Of a stretch of DNA of 64,000 nucleotides, positions 21,334-33,836 are shown piece by piece (the first letter of the stretch is position 1; each line of letters starts with the position of its first letter). Position numbers and translations under genes: made by a program. Under the pieces are notes generated by a model that saw nothing but the letters and a program-made list of their open reading frames with translations, was not told the DNA's origin and ran no database searches. The stretch is from Henricia sp. BOLD:AAB3569 (lineage: Eukaryota > Echinodermata > Asteroidea > Spinulosida > Echinasteridae). The stretch covers positions 2,294,001 to 2,358,000 of the forward strand of contig JBBELK010000620.1 in NCBI GenBank assembly GCA_037783545.1. The letters are read 5' to 3'.

Positions 21334-22208
21334 TACTTCCAAATACTGAAAGCCACCCAGACCAAACTGGGTGGCTTTCAAGAACAGCATTTTTCCCCCC
21401 ATCAAAACAGTTGGCAAAATGGAATCTTTAGTTTACTCATTTTACAGGAAATTGCTATTTTTGGTAAAATCAAAATCTCTACACGTTCTACATACCTTCC
21501 TGGCCGTAATTTTCTCAAAACTTACGTACACACCTCCGTTTTTAACAATTTGACGATCGAATTCAACTTCATAAACTTCACCTCGTGCTGACTCGTGGCA
21601 TCGTTATCTTCAGAGCAATGGCGCTCGCCTCTGACAATTTCAAGCACCAGACCAGTTCCAGCACGTACCATTTTTGGACGAGGGGGGGATTTGTTTTAGT
21701 GTGCCACTGTGTGGTCGCTGAATGAAGGATTCACGTCAAATTACCACCAAACGGCTTTTTGTCAAAGCGACCCGCGTGGCAACTTTACGAGTGAAAAGTC
21801 ATTTGACGTGAATCCTTCATTCAGCGACCACACAGTGGCACACTAAAACAAATCCCCCCCTCGTCCAAAAATGGTACGTGCTGGAACTGGTCTGGTGCTT
21901 GAAATTGTCAGAGGCGAGCGCCATTGCTCTGAAGATAACGATGCCACGAGTCAGCACGAGGTGAAGTTTATGAAGTTGAATTCGATCGTCAAATTGTTAA
22001 AAACGGAGGTGTGTACGTAAGTTTTGAGAAAATTACGGCCAGGGAGGTATGTAGAACGTGTAGAGATTTTGATTTTACCAAAAATAGCAATTTCCTGTAA
22101 AATGAGTAAACTAAAGATTCCATTTTGCCAACGGTTTTGATGGGGGGAAAAATGCTGTTCTTGAAAGCCACCCAGTTTGGTCTGGGTGGCTTTCAGTATT
22201 TGGAAGTA
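21334..22208. mobile_element. Foldback A, TACTTCC family (Mutator-like)
   Basis: Long inverted arms (about 400 bases each) start TACTTCCAAATACTGAAAG. The 9-10 base target duplication GCATCAGCC(C) lies at 21324-21333 and 22209-22218. A unique loop of about 60 bases at 21741-21800. Confidence 0.9.
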
Positions 22209-22243
22209 GCATCAGCCCCACCCTATGGCATCAGCCCCACCCT

Positions 22244-23121
22244 TACTTCCAAATACTGAAAGCCACCCAGACCAAACTGGGTGGCTTTCAAGAACAGCAC
22301 TTTTTTTCCCCATCAAAATCATTGCTCAAAATGGAATCTTTAGACAAGTCATTTTACAGGAAATTGCATTTTTTGGTAAAATCAAAATCTCTACACGTTC
22401 TACATACCTCCCTGGCCGTAATTTTCTCAAAACTTACGTACACACCTCCGTTTTTAACAATTTGACGATCGAATTCAACTTCATAAACTTCACCTCGTGC
22501 TGACTCGTGGCATCGTTATCTTCAGAGCAATGGCGCTCGCCTCTGACAATTTCAAGCACCAGACCAGTTCCAGCACGTACCATTTTTGGACGAGGGGGGA
22601 TTTGTTTTAGCGTGCCACTGTGTGCTCGGTGAATGAAGGATTCACGTCAAATGACTTTTCACTCGTAAAATTGCCACGCGGGTCGCTTTGACAAAAAGCC
22701 GTTTGGTGGTAATTTGACGTGAATCCTTCATTCACCGACCACACAGTGGCACGCTCAAACAAATCCCCCCTCGTCCAAAAATGGTACGTGCTGGAACTGG
22801 TCTGGTGCTTGAATTTGTCAGAGGCGAGCGCCATTGCTCTGAAAAAACGATGCCACGAGGTCAGCACGAGTTGAAGTTTATGAAGTTGAATTAGATCGTC
22901 AAATTGTTAAAAACGGAGTTGTGTACGTAAGTTTTGAGAAAATTACGGCCAGGGAGGTATGTAGAACGTGTAGAGATTTTGATTTTACCAAAAATTGCAA
23001 TTTCCTGTAAAATGACTTGTCTAAAGATTCCATTTTGAGCAACGATTTTGATGGGGAAAAAAAAGTGCTGTTCTTGAAAGCCACCCGGTTTGGTCTGGGT
23101 GGCTTTCAGTATTTGGAAGTA
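22244..23121. mobile_element. Foldback B, TACTTCC family
   Basis: Same family as A but with the loop in the opposite orientation, so inserted the other way round. Target duplication CCCCACCCT at 22235-22243 and, beyond foldback C, at 24903-24911. Confidence 0.9.
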
Positions 23122-23124
23122 CCC

Positions 23125-24896
23125 TACTTCCAAATACTGAAAGCCGTCCAGATCAAACTGTACGGCTTTCAAGAGCAGCATTTTTCCCCCCATCAAAACC
23201 GTTGCTCAAATGGAATCTTTAGTTTACTCATTTTACAGGCAATTGCTATTTTTGGTAAAAATCTGAATCTCCACACGTTCTACATACCTCCCTGGCTGAA
23301 ATTGTCTGAAAAGTGGCGTACACTGGTCCGTAAAACCCGAATCTTTCAGGAGCAATCATACCGCATGTCTTGTTAATTTTTTCCCAATAAACAAGATGGC
23401 GGATGTAGACTCGGCGCAGTTGTTCTTTCGGCCACCAGCACGTACTAGCACGGTACAGACAAGGGGGGCGCTGTTCACATTTATTCGCTCTTGCCTGTGG
23501 GCATGTACCGTACCGCCGTCCGGCGCTCCGCTGGCGAATCCACAGTCACTGACGCGAGTACACGTTAAAAATGTGATATATTTCCTCATGGCTTGCATCT
23601 CTGAATTGTTTATATATTTTTGTAAATTAATAGTTAGTTAGAAAACCTACAAGCTGTTTAATTATCGACCAATTACTCTCAAAATGATTGTCCATGTATG
23701 ACAATTGCGTTGTTTACACGGTTGCCAATGTCTCAACTACGAATGAAGTATGATTTTTTCTTCAGCAATTCCGTTAGATGACGAAAAATATTGCCACCCA
23801 ACTCCCCTTCCCTCCCTCCCAATTAAACAAATTGTAAAACAAAAATCAGAAAGGACTCGATGAGAACCACAGAACCTCTGGAAATTATACAATTCCATGC
23901 CTATAGCTTTTGAGTAAGGATGCCGCCAACTTTTTTAAGCACCTGCAGCCGATTTCACGAATCCTAACGCACTGCGTAAGTCCGCTTGCGCAACATTTTA
24001 TTGCGTAGGCTGCGCAACATTCCTGTGAAAATTACACGCAAGCTATAGGGCTTGCGCCATTCGTGAAATCGGCTGCAGGTGCTTAAAAAAGTTGGCGGCA
24101 TCCTTAATCAAAAGCTATAGGCATGGAATTGTATAATTTCCAGAGGTTCTGTGGTTCTCATAGAGTCCTTTCTGATTTTTGTTTTACAATTTGTTTAATT
24201 GGGAGGGAGGGAAGGGGAGTTGGGTGGCAATATTTTTCGTCATCTAACGGAATTGCTGAAGAAAAAATCATACTTCATTCGTAGTTGAGACATTGGCAAC
24301 CGTGTAAACAACGCAATTGTCATACATGGACAATCATTTTGAGAGTAATTGGTCGATAATTAAACAGCTTGTAGGTTTTCTAACTAACTATTAATTTACA
24401 AAAATATATAAACAATTCAGAGATGCAAGCCATGAGGAAATATATCACATTTTTAACGTGTACTCGCGTCAGTGACTGTGGATTCGCCAGCGGAGCGCCG
24501 GCCGGCGGTACGGTACATGCCCACAGGCAAGAGCGAATAAATGTGAACAGCGCCCCCCTTGTCTGTACCGTGCTAGTACGTGCTGGTGGCCGAAAGAACG
24601 ACTGCGCCGAGTCTACATCCGCCATCTTGTTTATTGGGAAAAAATTAACAAGACATGCGGTATGATTGCTCCTGAAAGATTCGGGTTTTACGGACCAGTG
24701 TACGCCACTTTTCAGACAATTTCAGCCAGGGAGGTATGTAGAACGTGTGGAGATTCAGATTTTTACCAAAAATAGCAATTGCCTGTAAAATGAGTAAACT
24801 AAAGATTTCATTTGAGCAACGGTTTTGATGGGGGGAAAAATGCTGCTCTTGAAAGCCGTACAGTTTGATCTGGACGGCTTTCAGTATTTGGAAGTA
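23125..24896. mobile_element. Foldback C, TACTTCC family, 1.77-kb near-perfect palindrome
   Basis: Arms of about 870 bases fold at about 24010. Flanked by GAAGTACCC (23116-23124) and GAAGTGCCC (24897-24905). Each arm has the same 81-codon frame (23396-23641 plus, 24380-24625 minus) and its antisense, which are mirror images and not evidence of two genes. Confidence 0.9.
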
Positions 24897-24902
24897 GAAG
24901 TG

Positions 24903-25790
24903 CCCCACCCTATGGCATCAGCCCCACCCTATGGCATCAGCCCCACCCTGGCATCAACCCTTATACATGACATGTCATGCCTACCCACCTCGCCCATCAC
25001 CCATCCCCGCCGGCGCCGCCAGGTATAGGAGGCCCGCAATTTATACACACCGGCCCCATGAGCTCCTGCTAGTGATACGCTACGTTTTGAAGTAGGTCTC
25101 GGACTAAGTTACATGGCGTTGAAAATTTATGTGTCGCCATTTTTCGCTAGCGCTAAACTGTCATTTTTTATGTCATTCTGAACTAAAAATATCCATTCTT
25201 TTCATTTATAATGGTTTCAGATGGTGTCTCAAATTCCTTTAGTACTAAAATCCATCATTTTCTTTACAAATTGAACATGAAAATTACCCGTTTTTAGTGC
25301 AAAATAAACAGACTAGACGATGGTGTCCCCTCCACCAAAATACAACAAACATGGTATCAATCGAGAGCGTGTTTCGTAATCTTCACGATGAAAACGGAAC
25401 AAAGGTCATAAGTCAAAAGAGAAAGGTCACAGAGGCCTTTTGATGACGTCTGTCTGCAACGTCATCAAGCAAGATGGCCGCACCCTTCGGCAACCCACAA
25501 AAATAATTTGCCGAGTATGTCAAATTGGAAGGTAAATTTTACAGTGTTAAACTCGGCATTTCGTACAATTTGAGACATCACTTGAAAAAGGGATCCTCCA
25601 TCTCTTCAAAAATTATTTTAAAATCGAATTTGAGCAACTAGAACTATTCTAAATATCGCAAAGTTTTGGGCCATTTTCCCCACGCTTCCAGATACAATCG
25701 TCAATTTTACGTTTTTCACTGAACTCGCTAGTAAGAGTTGAGAAGCGGACCCTGTTGACTTATTAAGCATCGTTAAAAGGGTTAACCTGT
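24903..25790. other. GGCATCAGCCCCACCCTAT repeats then unassigned DNA
   Basis: A few copies of a roughly 20-base CCACCCTATGGCATCAGCC unit continue the target sequence of foldbacks A-C. Beyond 25050 nothing is recognised. Confidence 0.5.
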
Positions 25791-25820
25791 TATGCCTGTG
25801 CAGATTTGATGGGAAAAACC

Positions 25821-27161
25821 TACTTTTAGAAGGCTAAAAGTGATTTTCTGATGTTTACATTGGGTCGTGATGAATCACTTTTAGCCCCTTACCAATTGAA
25901 CCCCATTCGCCCACGTTGAACAAAGCTGCACGACCAAGATGGCGGCCGTTCTCCAAAGTGAAATTTGACCCGACAGTCAAAATTAAACATTGAAAATCTC
26001 ACCATGGAAGTCCCTGGAATCTCCAGAATCTAGTACCGTGGTCTATTTTCCCCGATGATTCTTCTAAACAGGGCAAAAACTAGTCCAACATCATTTTTCT
26101 TCACATTTTCCGAGTTTACTGTTCAGAACAGCTTGACGTAGTCAGTCAGCTGTCCTTTCATACAGTGGATTGTTGTCATTTTTCCTCCAAATTAGAATCA
26201 CACCCAAAAATTTCCTCCTAGTTGTGTCCTGCAGTGGTTTCAGATGTCCATGATTGGAAAATCATTGAAAGAAAATACTTACAACACCGTTTTTGAAAAA
26301 TTCGAAGTTTTTCCATGACCAAATCTTTCGGGGCGCTTATAAAATAAACTTGAGGATATTCTTTACCGATTAGAAGGAAAAAAATTGTGGAATTTTTCCT
26401 TTTTCGATTTTACAAAATCATTTGAAAAGCGCGGCATCTGTGCGTGGAATTGTGCCTAACTTTCCATCGACCTTTCGAGCATTTCCGGAAACCGTAAAAT
26501 TAACAATATGTACAAAATCCGGCCAGCCGAAATTCCGGCCCGAATTTCGTGCTAGGTTCCGGCTGGTTCTCAACTCCAGAATTATTAACACGTCAACGAG
26601 GAAATCTGTCGGTCAGTTTGCATTTGGGAGAACATTTTTGCTTCAAAAACGGTGTTGTAAGTATTTTCTTTCAATCATTTTCCAATCATGGACATCTGAA
26701 ACCACTGCAGGACACAACTAGGAGGAAATTTTTGGGTGTGATTCTAATTTGGAGGCAAAATGACAACAATCCACTGTATGAAAGAGGTACCTTCTGTCCC
26801 TACGGGAAATCCGTAGGGACAGAATTATTCTGTCTAAGCTTGACGTTGACGTAAAACTAGCACAGCAAATGAGGATCGAGATATACCGCCCTCTTGTGGT
26901 CACCTCATTGTACTGCAGTGACGTCATAGATTCAGTGCAGTGACGGTACTAGATTCTGGAGATTCCAGGGACTTCCATGGTGAGATTTTCAATGTTTAAT
27001 TTTGACTGTCGGGTCAAATTTCACTTTGGAGAACGGCCGCCATCTTGGTCGTGCAGCTTTGTACAACGTGGGCGAATGGGGTTCAATTGGTAAGGGGCTA
27101 AAAGTGATTCATCACGACCCAATGTAAACATCAGAAAATCACTTTTAGCCTTCTAAAAGTA
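25821..27161. mobile_element. Foldback D with 9-bp target duplication, host of foldback E
   Basis: Ends TACTTTTAGAAGGC and complement; target duplication GGAAAAACC at 25812-25820 and 27162-27170. Arms of about 220 bases; the loop contains another complete element. Confidence 0.9.
26140..26837. mobile_element. Foldback E nested in D, TCTGTCTA-end family
   Basis: Target duplication GCTTGACGT at 26131-26139 and 26838-26846. Arms include TCCTAGTTGTGTCCTGCAGT. The asymmetric right end carries TCCCTACGGGAAATCCGTA. Confidence 0.85.
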
Positions 27162-27215
27162 GGAAAAACCAATATTTTGGGTGAGAATAGTTTAAGATTT
27201 TGTGAGGAAACACTT

Positions 27216-28105
27216 AGTCAGCTTTCCTTTCATCAGGTGGATTGTTGTCATTTTGCCTCGAAATTAGAATCACACCCAAACAATTCCTCCTAGTTGTGTC
27301 CTGCAGTGGTTTTAGATGTCCATGATTGGAAAATGATTGGAAAGAAATACTTACAACACCGTTTTTGAAGCCAAACGTTGCTCTCACATTGAAACTCAAC
27401 AGCAGTTCCTGTCGTGCAATGTGTAAATCTCGACGTGAAATCTCGCAAGAATGTACACTAGTTGGGCATGCCCAATTGCAGACAGACTGTATCAAGCCTT
27501 ATCGTTAATCGGGCACAAATACATTTACACGTACGCAGTCCTTTCCGTGCCGCTAGCGCTGTACGCACTGAGGAAATGACTTGGCTGCTCTTTCCGACGG
27601 CTATTTCATTACTTAACACTTAATGTCAACCATGTCACATTGTTGACATTAAGTGTTAAGTAATGAAACAGCCGTCGGAAAGAGCAGCCAAGTCATTTCC
27701 TCAGTGCGTACAGCGCTAGCGGCACGGAAAGGACTGCGTACGTGTAAATGTATTTGTGCCCGATTAACGATAAGGCTTGATACAGTCTGTCTGCAATTGG
27801 GCATTGGGCAGGCCCAACTAGTGTACATTCTCGCGAGATTTCACGTCGAGATTTACACATTGCACGACAGGAACTGCTGTTGAGTTTCAATGTGAGAGCA
27901 ACGTTTGGCTTCAAAAACGGTGTTGTAAGTATTTCTTTCCAATCATTTTCCAATCATGGACATCTAAAACCACTGTAGGACACAACTAGGAGGAAATATT
28001 TGGGTGTGATTCTATTTTCCAGGCAAAATGACAAAAATGCACTGTATGAAAGAGGTACCTTCTGTCCCTACGGGAAATCTCGTAGGGACAGAATTATTCT
28101 GTCTA
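27216..28105. mobile_element. Foldback F, TCTGTCTA-end family
   Basis: Duplication GGAAACACTT at 27206-27215 and 28106-28115. Centre at about 27635 is CACTTAATGTCAACC facing its complement. Arms of about 400 bases. Confidence 0.88.
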
Positions 28106-28269
28106 GGAAACACTTAGAAATTTTCCAGTCTGTTTGTACACGAGTTCTGAAGCCATAATAAACTTCTCAATTCTTTAAAGATGAGCACAATTTTTTTTTG
28201 TATTTGTGAATATATACTCTACAATTCTTTAAAGATGCTCGTCATACTATAGGGACTGCTAACCCAATC

Positions 28270-28945
28270 TACCCCTAGAACTATGGGGGATAATGTATCC
28301 CCCATAGGTACCGGTAATGTTTTTTTCTTTCCAATATGGCGGCGCCTGAACTTTAAGATCGGACAGAAACGTTTTTGGCTAGCGCAATAATCCGCTGCCC
28401 AATCGCCACCAAACTCCGTCTGATAGTTCTTGAGACACTCACCTTGCGTGTGTCTACGGAATTTCTGTACCATTTGTCCATTAAATTCTCCTAAAAAATG
28501 TTGGGAAATGAACGGGAACATGTGCGATGCATCCACATGCGTGATCCAGGCATTTGGTAAAAGCCGGAGTTGCCGGAACTCCCGGAGTTGCCGGATCAGC
28601 TGGGACCAATAAAAAATCCAAGCAGTTCCGGCAACTCTGGGAGTTCTGGCAACTCCGGCTTTTACCGAATGCCTGGATCTCGCATGTGGACGCATCGCAC
28701 ATGTTCCCGTTCATTTCCCAACATTTTTTAGGAGAATTTAATGGACAAATGGTACCAAAATTCCTTAGACACACGCAAGGTGAGTGTCTCAAGAACTATC
28801 AGACGGAGTTTGGTGGCGATTGGGCAGCGGATTATTGCGCTAGCCGAAAACGTTTCTGTCCGATCTTAAAGTTCAGGCGCCGCCATATTGGAAAAAAACA
28901 ACATTACCTATGGGGGATACATTATCCCCCATAGTTCTAGGGGTA
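28270..28945. mobile_element. Foldback G with 9-bp duplication
   Basis: Ends TACCCCTAGAACTATGGGGG and complement; perfect duplication AACCCAATC at 28261-28269 and 28946-28954. Centre near 28600 in a GGAGTTGCCGG-rich loop. Confidence 0.92.
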
Positions 28946-28954
28946 AACCCAATC

Positions 28955-30000
28955 CACATACATGCCCAGGATTCGAAAGGGGTACGCCAGAGGAAAGGCG
29001 AGGAAAGAACCACTACGCCAACCGGACCGCCCTTAGGCAAATTAAATTAAAAATGATCAACGGGGGTTTTACTGCAGGTTGTTTCTTTCTTATTTGTTTG
29101 TTTGAAAGAAGAAATACAAATAAAGCAAACTAACAAAACAGACAAAGTGAGAATTTTATCAATATAAATTTCTTTATATTATTGATAACAATTTAAAACA
29201 ATGTAACGGTACAATTCCAAGATTTTGGGTATTAGGCTATAAATAGTTTCATTATGTAATAATGTACGACTAACTAATTTTGACAAAATTAAAACCTCCC
29301 AGATATAGATGTTTAAAAATCATACACCTCAGGCGACAGACAAAAAAAGGAACATAGTTAGTCACACGAATGTGGTCACGTGACGTCTGACTGTCACGTT
29401 CCTACATAATCATGATAATGCCGTATTCCACTCATGCTCGGGAGATAACTAATATTATCTTCAAGCAAAATTGACGCACTAATAACACGCGCACTCTGCA
29501 AGTACTACATGTACTCCGCGCATATGCGTAGGGACACAGTTATCTTGGAATACCATGGTGCATTTACCGGTACGCAGAGTGCAATATGAGAATCGGAAGA
29601 GTATTATGAAACATTATCACACTGTTGGTTGCCTTGGATCCACCAATCAAAACGACGGATTCAAGTTTGCTTGAAGATATATTAAGTTATCAACATTTGA
29701 AGTTATACAGGGTGTATCAGAAAAAGTAGACACTCATAAAATTGTAGATAAAATGAAAATTGTAGTATTTTTAGAAAATTGGCTCACAAATATTGAAATA
29801 TCGGTAGACATAGGTTTCGAGTTTTCATTAACGTCGTCATCATGTTGGGAATTTCACACCTGGCTGAACAGGGGCTAGTTTTGTAAACAAAGCTAAAATT
29901 AACTTGCGCATAAAAATGGAAGATGCAAAACAGGATCAAGGAGCACGAGAGGTCAATTTGACATGTCCTTTTTTTGCTATCAGCTTATCAGAAAGTATAG
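28955..30000. other. Intergenic, nothing recognised
   Basis: No gene. ACAGGGTGTATCAGAAAAA at about 29709 resembles a common DNA-transposon end and recurs inverted at about 48448-48465, but no matching partner is adjacent. Confidence 0.35.
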
Positions 30001-30024
30001 CTTTACAGAAAGTGTGTACCTTGA

Positions 30025-30600
30025 AGGGGCATCGGGGCCAACTCAGCAGGGCATGAGGCCATTGGCCTTGGAGCCTTGGTTAATGTCAAGGCCTGGGATA
30101 GGGTATGCTGGCCAAGTTGGCCCCAGAAAGTGTATATCTTGAAGGGGCATCGAGGCCAACTCAGCAGGGCATGAGGCCAACTCAGCAGGGCATGAGGCCA
30201 ACTCAGCAGGGCATAAGGCCATTGGCTTTGGTAGCCTTGGTTAATGTCAAAGCTTGGGATTGAACCCTTTCGAACACGTGCGAATATGCCATTTTGGGAG
30301 TCAAATAATGCTGAGTCATTGTGGAAGCAATGTGCGTGCGCGTTGTGTGTGTCTCTTGTGGGCGTAACGCGGTTTAGTTCACCAATGGGAGCCTCATCAT
30401 AGCGCGTTACGCGCGCTATGGACACACACAACGCGCACGCACATTGCTTCCACATTGACGCAGCATTGTTTTACTCCCAAAATGACGTCATTGGCACGAG
30501 CTCAATAGGGCATGATGGCCAAGTTGGCTTCAGAAAGTGTATCTTGAAGGGGCATCGGGGCCAACTCAGCAGGGCATGAGGCCATTGGCCTTGGTGACTT
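30025..30600. repeat. GGCCAACTCAGCAGGGCATGA repeats with an inserted palindrome
   Basis: Several imperfect copies of CAACTCAGCAGGGCATGAGG. They are interrupted at about 30285-30487 by an inverted repeat with arms CGCGTTGTGTGTGTC and complement. Confidence 0.75.
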
Positions 30601-30795
30601 TGGTTAATGTCAAAGCCTGGATTGGTTGCATTTCTGTCACAGTTGCTAATTTTTTTTCATTATGTATTCACAGATTGGAGATGGAGCCCACAGACTGTGG
30701 AGCTTCATATTACACACTACAAAAATGGACGTGTTGCCATGGATACTGAAAACACAGGAGAGGTGAGTTTTTGGCCATCATTCCAATTTTATTAC

Positions 30796-30954
30796 AGTGG
30801 AATTTCGCTATAATGAACACCAAAAAGAACATTCAGCTACAGTGAACATCGCTCATGGCTCCCAATCATTTGTTCGCGTTAAACGCCACCAAAACAAACA
30901 CTTGTATGGTTCAGATACGATGCCCATTTATGGTGACTTTCCACTGTATTAAAA
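30796..30954. mobile_element. Small TIR element, pogo-like ends
   Basis: Left end ACAGTGGAATTTCGCTATAA and right end TTCCACTGT. It shares GGCTCCC and GTTCGCG-type motifs with the element at the left edge of the window. Confidence 0.5.
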
Positions 30955-31203
30955 CTTGTCTAGCTTCCGCTTATAGGCATGCATGGGTAGGGCTTCCTCA
31001 AAGATGATATAGCAGCAAAAGTGCAAGATAGCCCACCCATGCGAAATCAATTCAATAAAGTGAAGTATGTAAAGGCACCATTTTAGTAATAAGCAAACTA
31101 GACGCGCCTTGTGTCTGTTTGACATGCCTCTCGTAGTGTAATCTGTGTCGCGGCGAATAGTTACAGCGGCATCCACACTTGGGATGAGAGAAAAGTCGTA
31201 AGG

Positions 31204-32828
31204 GCTTTATCGGGATTCCAACCTGACACCTGTGACTCACTGGGCAGAAGCTCTACCATCTGAGCTATAAGGCACAGTGGTATACTCCCTCAGATTTTCC
31301 CCAAGACCTCTGCCACACCAGGCAGATGCTCTACCAGCTGAGCCATAAGGCACAGTGGTATACTCCCTCAGATTTTCCCCAAGACCTCTGACTCACCAGA
31401 CAGACACTCCACCAGCTGCTGAGCTATAAGGCACAGTAGTATACTCCCTCAGGTTTCCCCCAAGACCTATGACACACCAGGCAGATGCTCTACCAGCTGA
31501 GCTATAAGGCACAGTGGTATACTCCGTCAGGTTTTCCCCAAGACCTCTGACACACCAGGCAGATGCTCTACCAGCTGAGCTATAAGGCAAAGTGGTATAC
31601 TCCCTCAGATTTTCCCCAAGACCTCTAACTCACCAGACAGACGCTCTACCAGCTGAGCTATAAGGCACAGTGGTATACTCCCTCATATTTTCCTTAAGAC
31701 CTTTTACACACCAGGCAGATGCTCTACCAGCTGAGCTATAAGGCACAGTAGTATACTCCCTCAGATTTTCCCCAAGACCTCTAACTCACCAGACAGACGC
31801 TCTACCAGCTGAGCTATAAGGCACAGTGGTATACTCCCTCATATTTTCCTTAAGACCTTTTACACACCAGGCAGATGGTCTACCAGCTGAGCTATAAGGC
31901 ACAGTAGTACATGTTATACACCCTCAGATTTTCCCCAAGACCTCTGACACACCAGGCAGATGCTCTACCAGCTGAGCTATAAGGCACAGTGGTATACTCC
32001 CTCAGGTTTTCCCCAAGACCTCTGACACACCGGGCAGATGCTCTACCAGCTGAGCTATAAGGCACAGTGGTATATTCCCTCAGGTTTTCCCTAAGACCTC
32101 TGACACACCGGGCAGACGCTCCACCAGCTGAGCTACATGTATAAGGCACAGTGGTATACTCCCTCAGGTTTTCCCCCAAGAGCTCTGACACACCGGGCAG
32201 ATGCTCTACCAGCTGAGCTATAAGGCACAGTAGTATACTCCCTCAGGTTTTCTCCAAGACCTCTGACACACCAGGCAGATGCTCTACCAGCTGAGCTATA
32301 AGGCACAGTGGTATACTCCCTCAGATTTTCCCCAAGACCTCTGACACACCGGGCAGATGCTCTACCAGCTGAGCTATAAGGCACAGTGGTATACTCCCTC
32401 AGGTTTTCCCCAAGACCTCTGACACACCGGGCAGATGCTCCACCAGCTGAGCTATAAGGCACAGTGGTATACTCCCTCAGGTTTTCCCCCCAAGACCTCC
32501 GACACACCGGGCAGATGCTCCACCAGCTGAGCTATAAGGCACAGTGGTATACTCTGTCAGGTTTTCCCCAAGACCTCTGACACACCGGGCAGACGCTCCA
32601 CCAGCTGAGCTATAAGGCACAGTAGTATACATGTACACCCTCAGATTTTCCCCAAGACCTATGACACACCAGGCAGATGCTCTACCAGCTGAACTATAAG
32701 GCAAAGTGGTATACTCCCTCAGGTTTTCCCCAAGACCTCTGACTCACCAGACAGATGAGCTACAGGGCAGACGCTCTACCATCTGAGCTATAAGGCACAG
32801 TGGTATACTCCCTCAGGTTTTCCCCAAG
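31204..32828 (-). repeat. Tandem array of about 20 tRNA 5'-half-like units
   Basis: On the minus strand each 76-82 base unit reads TTATAGCTCAGCTGGTAGAG, a perfect pol III A box and D-arm, then an anticodon-arm-like segment ending CAGAGGTC, then a spacer AACCTGAGGGAGTATACCAC. No B box or T-arm is present, so these are not tRNA genes. Overlapping open frames of 65-124 codons across the array are repeat artefacts. Confidence 0.85.
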
Positions 32829-33277
32829 AACCCAATTGTTCTCTTATTGTTGCATGGGACCGCAACTGAGCAAAGTAACAAACACAATATTTGGTATGGT
32901 ACCTAATCACCATTGAAATGAAACGACCAAACTATAGGATGAAAACAAAATCAGCAACCGTGAGAGTCATGTCAAACGGACATGAGGCGCATCTACCGGT
33001 AGTTTGCTTACTAAAATGGCACCTTGAATTTCTACGGAGGTCCGCCCCTGGTAGAGTAGTCTACCGGTATCTTGCAGCAGGCATTTTACTTTAATAGTTT
33101 GTGTAGTATTCAATTGTTCGTATTCAAATTTATGCAAATAAATGCTTAATTTACATATTACTGCACCATTAATTAATACTGACATATTGATGTACTGTTC
33201 TTGCCTTAATCAAAATTATGCAAATCTGGCTACTTATTTACATGTCACTGCAGCATGCTAAATTTACTATTTTGCCC

Positions 33278-33836
33278 TTGCTCATGTATGGTGTTCCCCT
33301 GAAGCGGAGTTCCAGTTTTGTTTTTTAGAAGTCACATCATGGCCATGGTTTCATCATGATGTTACCCAGAATGCCCCAATATTTTCTCATGTTTATTCAT
33401 GCATGGTGTCCCTCTGAAACTGAGTTCCAGTTTTGTTTTTTGGAAGGCACATCATGGCCATGGTTTTATCATGATGCTACCCAGAATGCCCCAATATTTT
33501 ATCATGTTTATTCATGCATGGTGTCCCTCTGAAACCGAGTTCCAGTTTTGTTTTTTGGAAGTCACATCATGGCCATGGTTTCATCATAATGTTACCCAGA
33601 ATGCCCCAATATTTTCTCATGTTTATTCATGCATGGTGTCCCTCTGAAACTGAGTTCCAGTTTTGTTTTTTGGAAGTCACATCATGGCCATGGTTTTATC
33701 ATGATGCTACCCAGAATGCCCCAATATTTTCTCATGTTTATTCATGCATGGTGTATACCCCTGAAACTGAGTTCCAGTTTTAGAAGTCACATAGTGGCCA
33801 TGGTTTCATGATGCTACCCAGAATGCCCCAATGCAT
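33278..33836. repeat. 115-bp tandem repeat, about five copies
   Basis: Units contain GCATGGTGTCCCTCTGAAAC and ACCCAGAATGCCCCAATATT. Because 115 is 3n+1, successive copies are open in successive frames, giving three overlapping frames with identical peptide motifs. Confidence 0.93.

Noticed and set aside
23396-24665. Paired 80-81 codon frames at 23356-23641 and 24380-24665
   Set aside because: Mirror images produced by the palindrome; no independent evidence of coding.
31393-32704. Frames of 65-124 codons repeating VPYSSAGRASA
   Set aside because: They follow the tRNA-like tandem array, and the peptide is the antisense reading of repeated A boxes.
31204-32828. CRISPR-like array of regular 76-82 bp units
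   Set aside because: Eukaryotic context; the whole unit is repeated, with no unique spacers.
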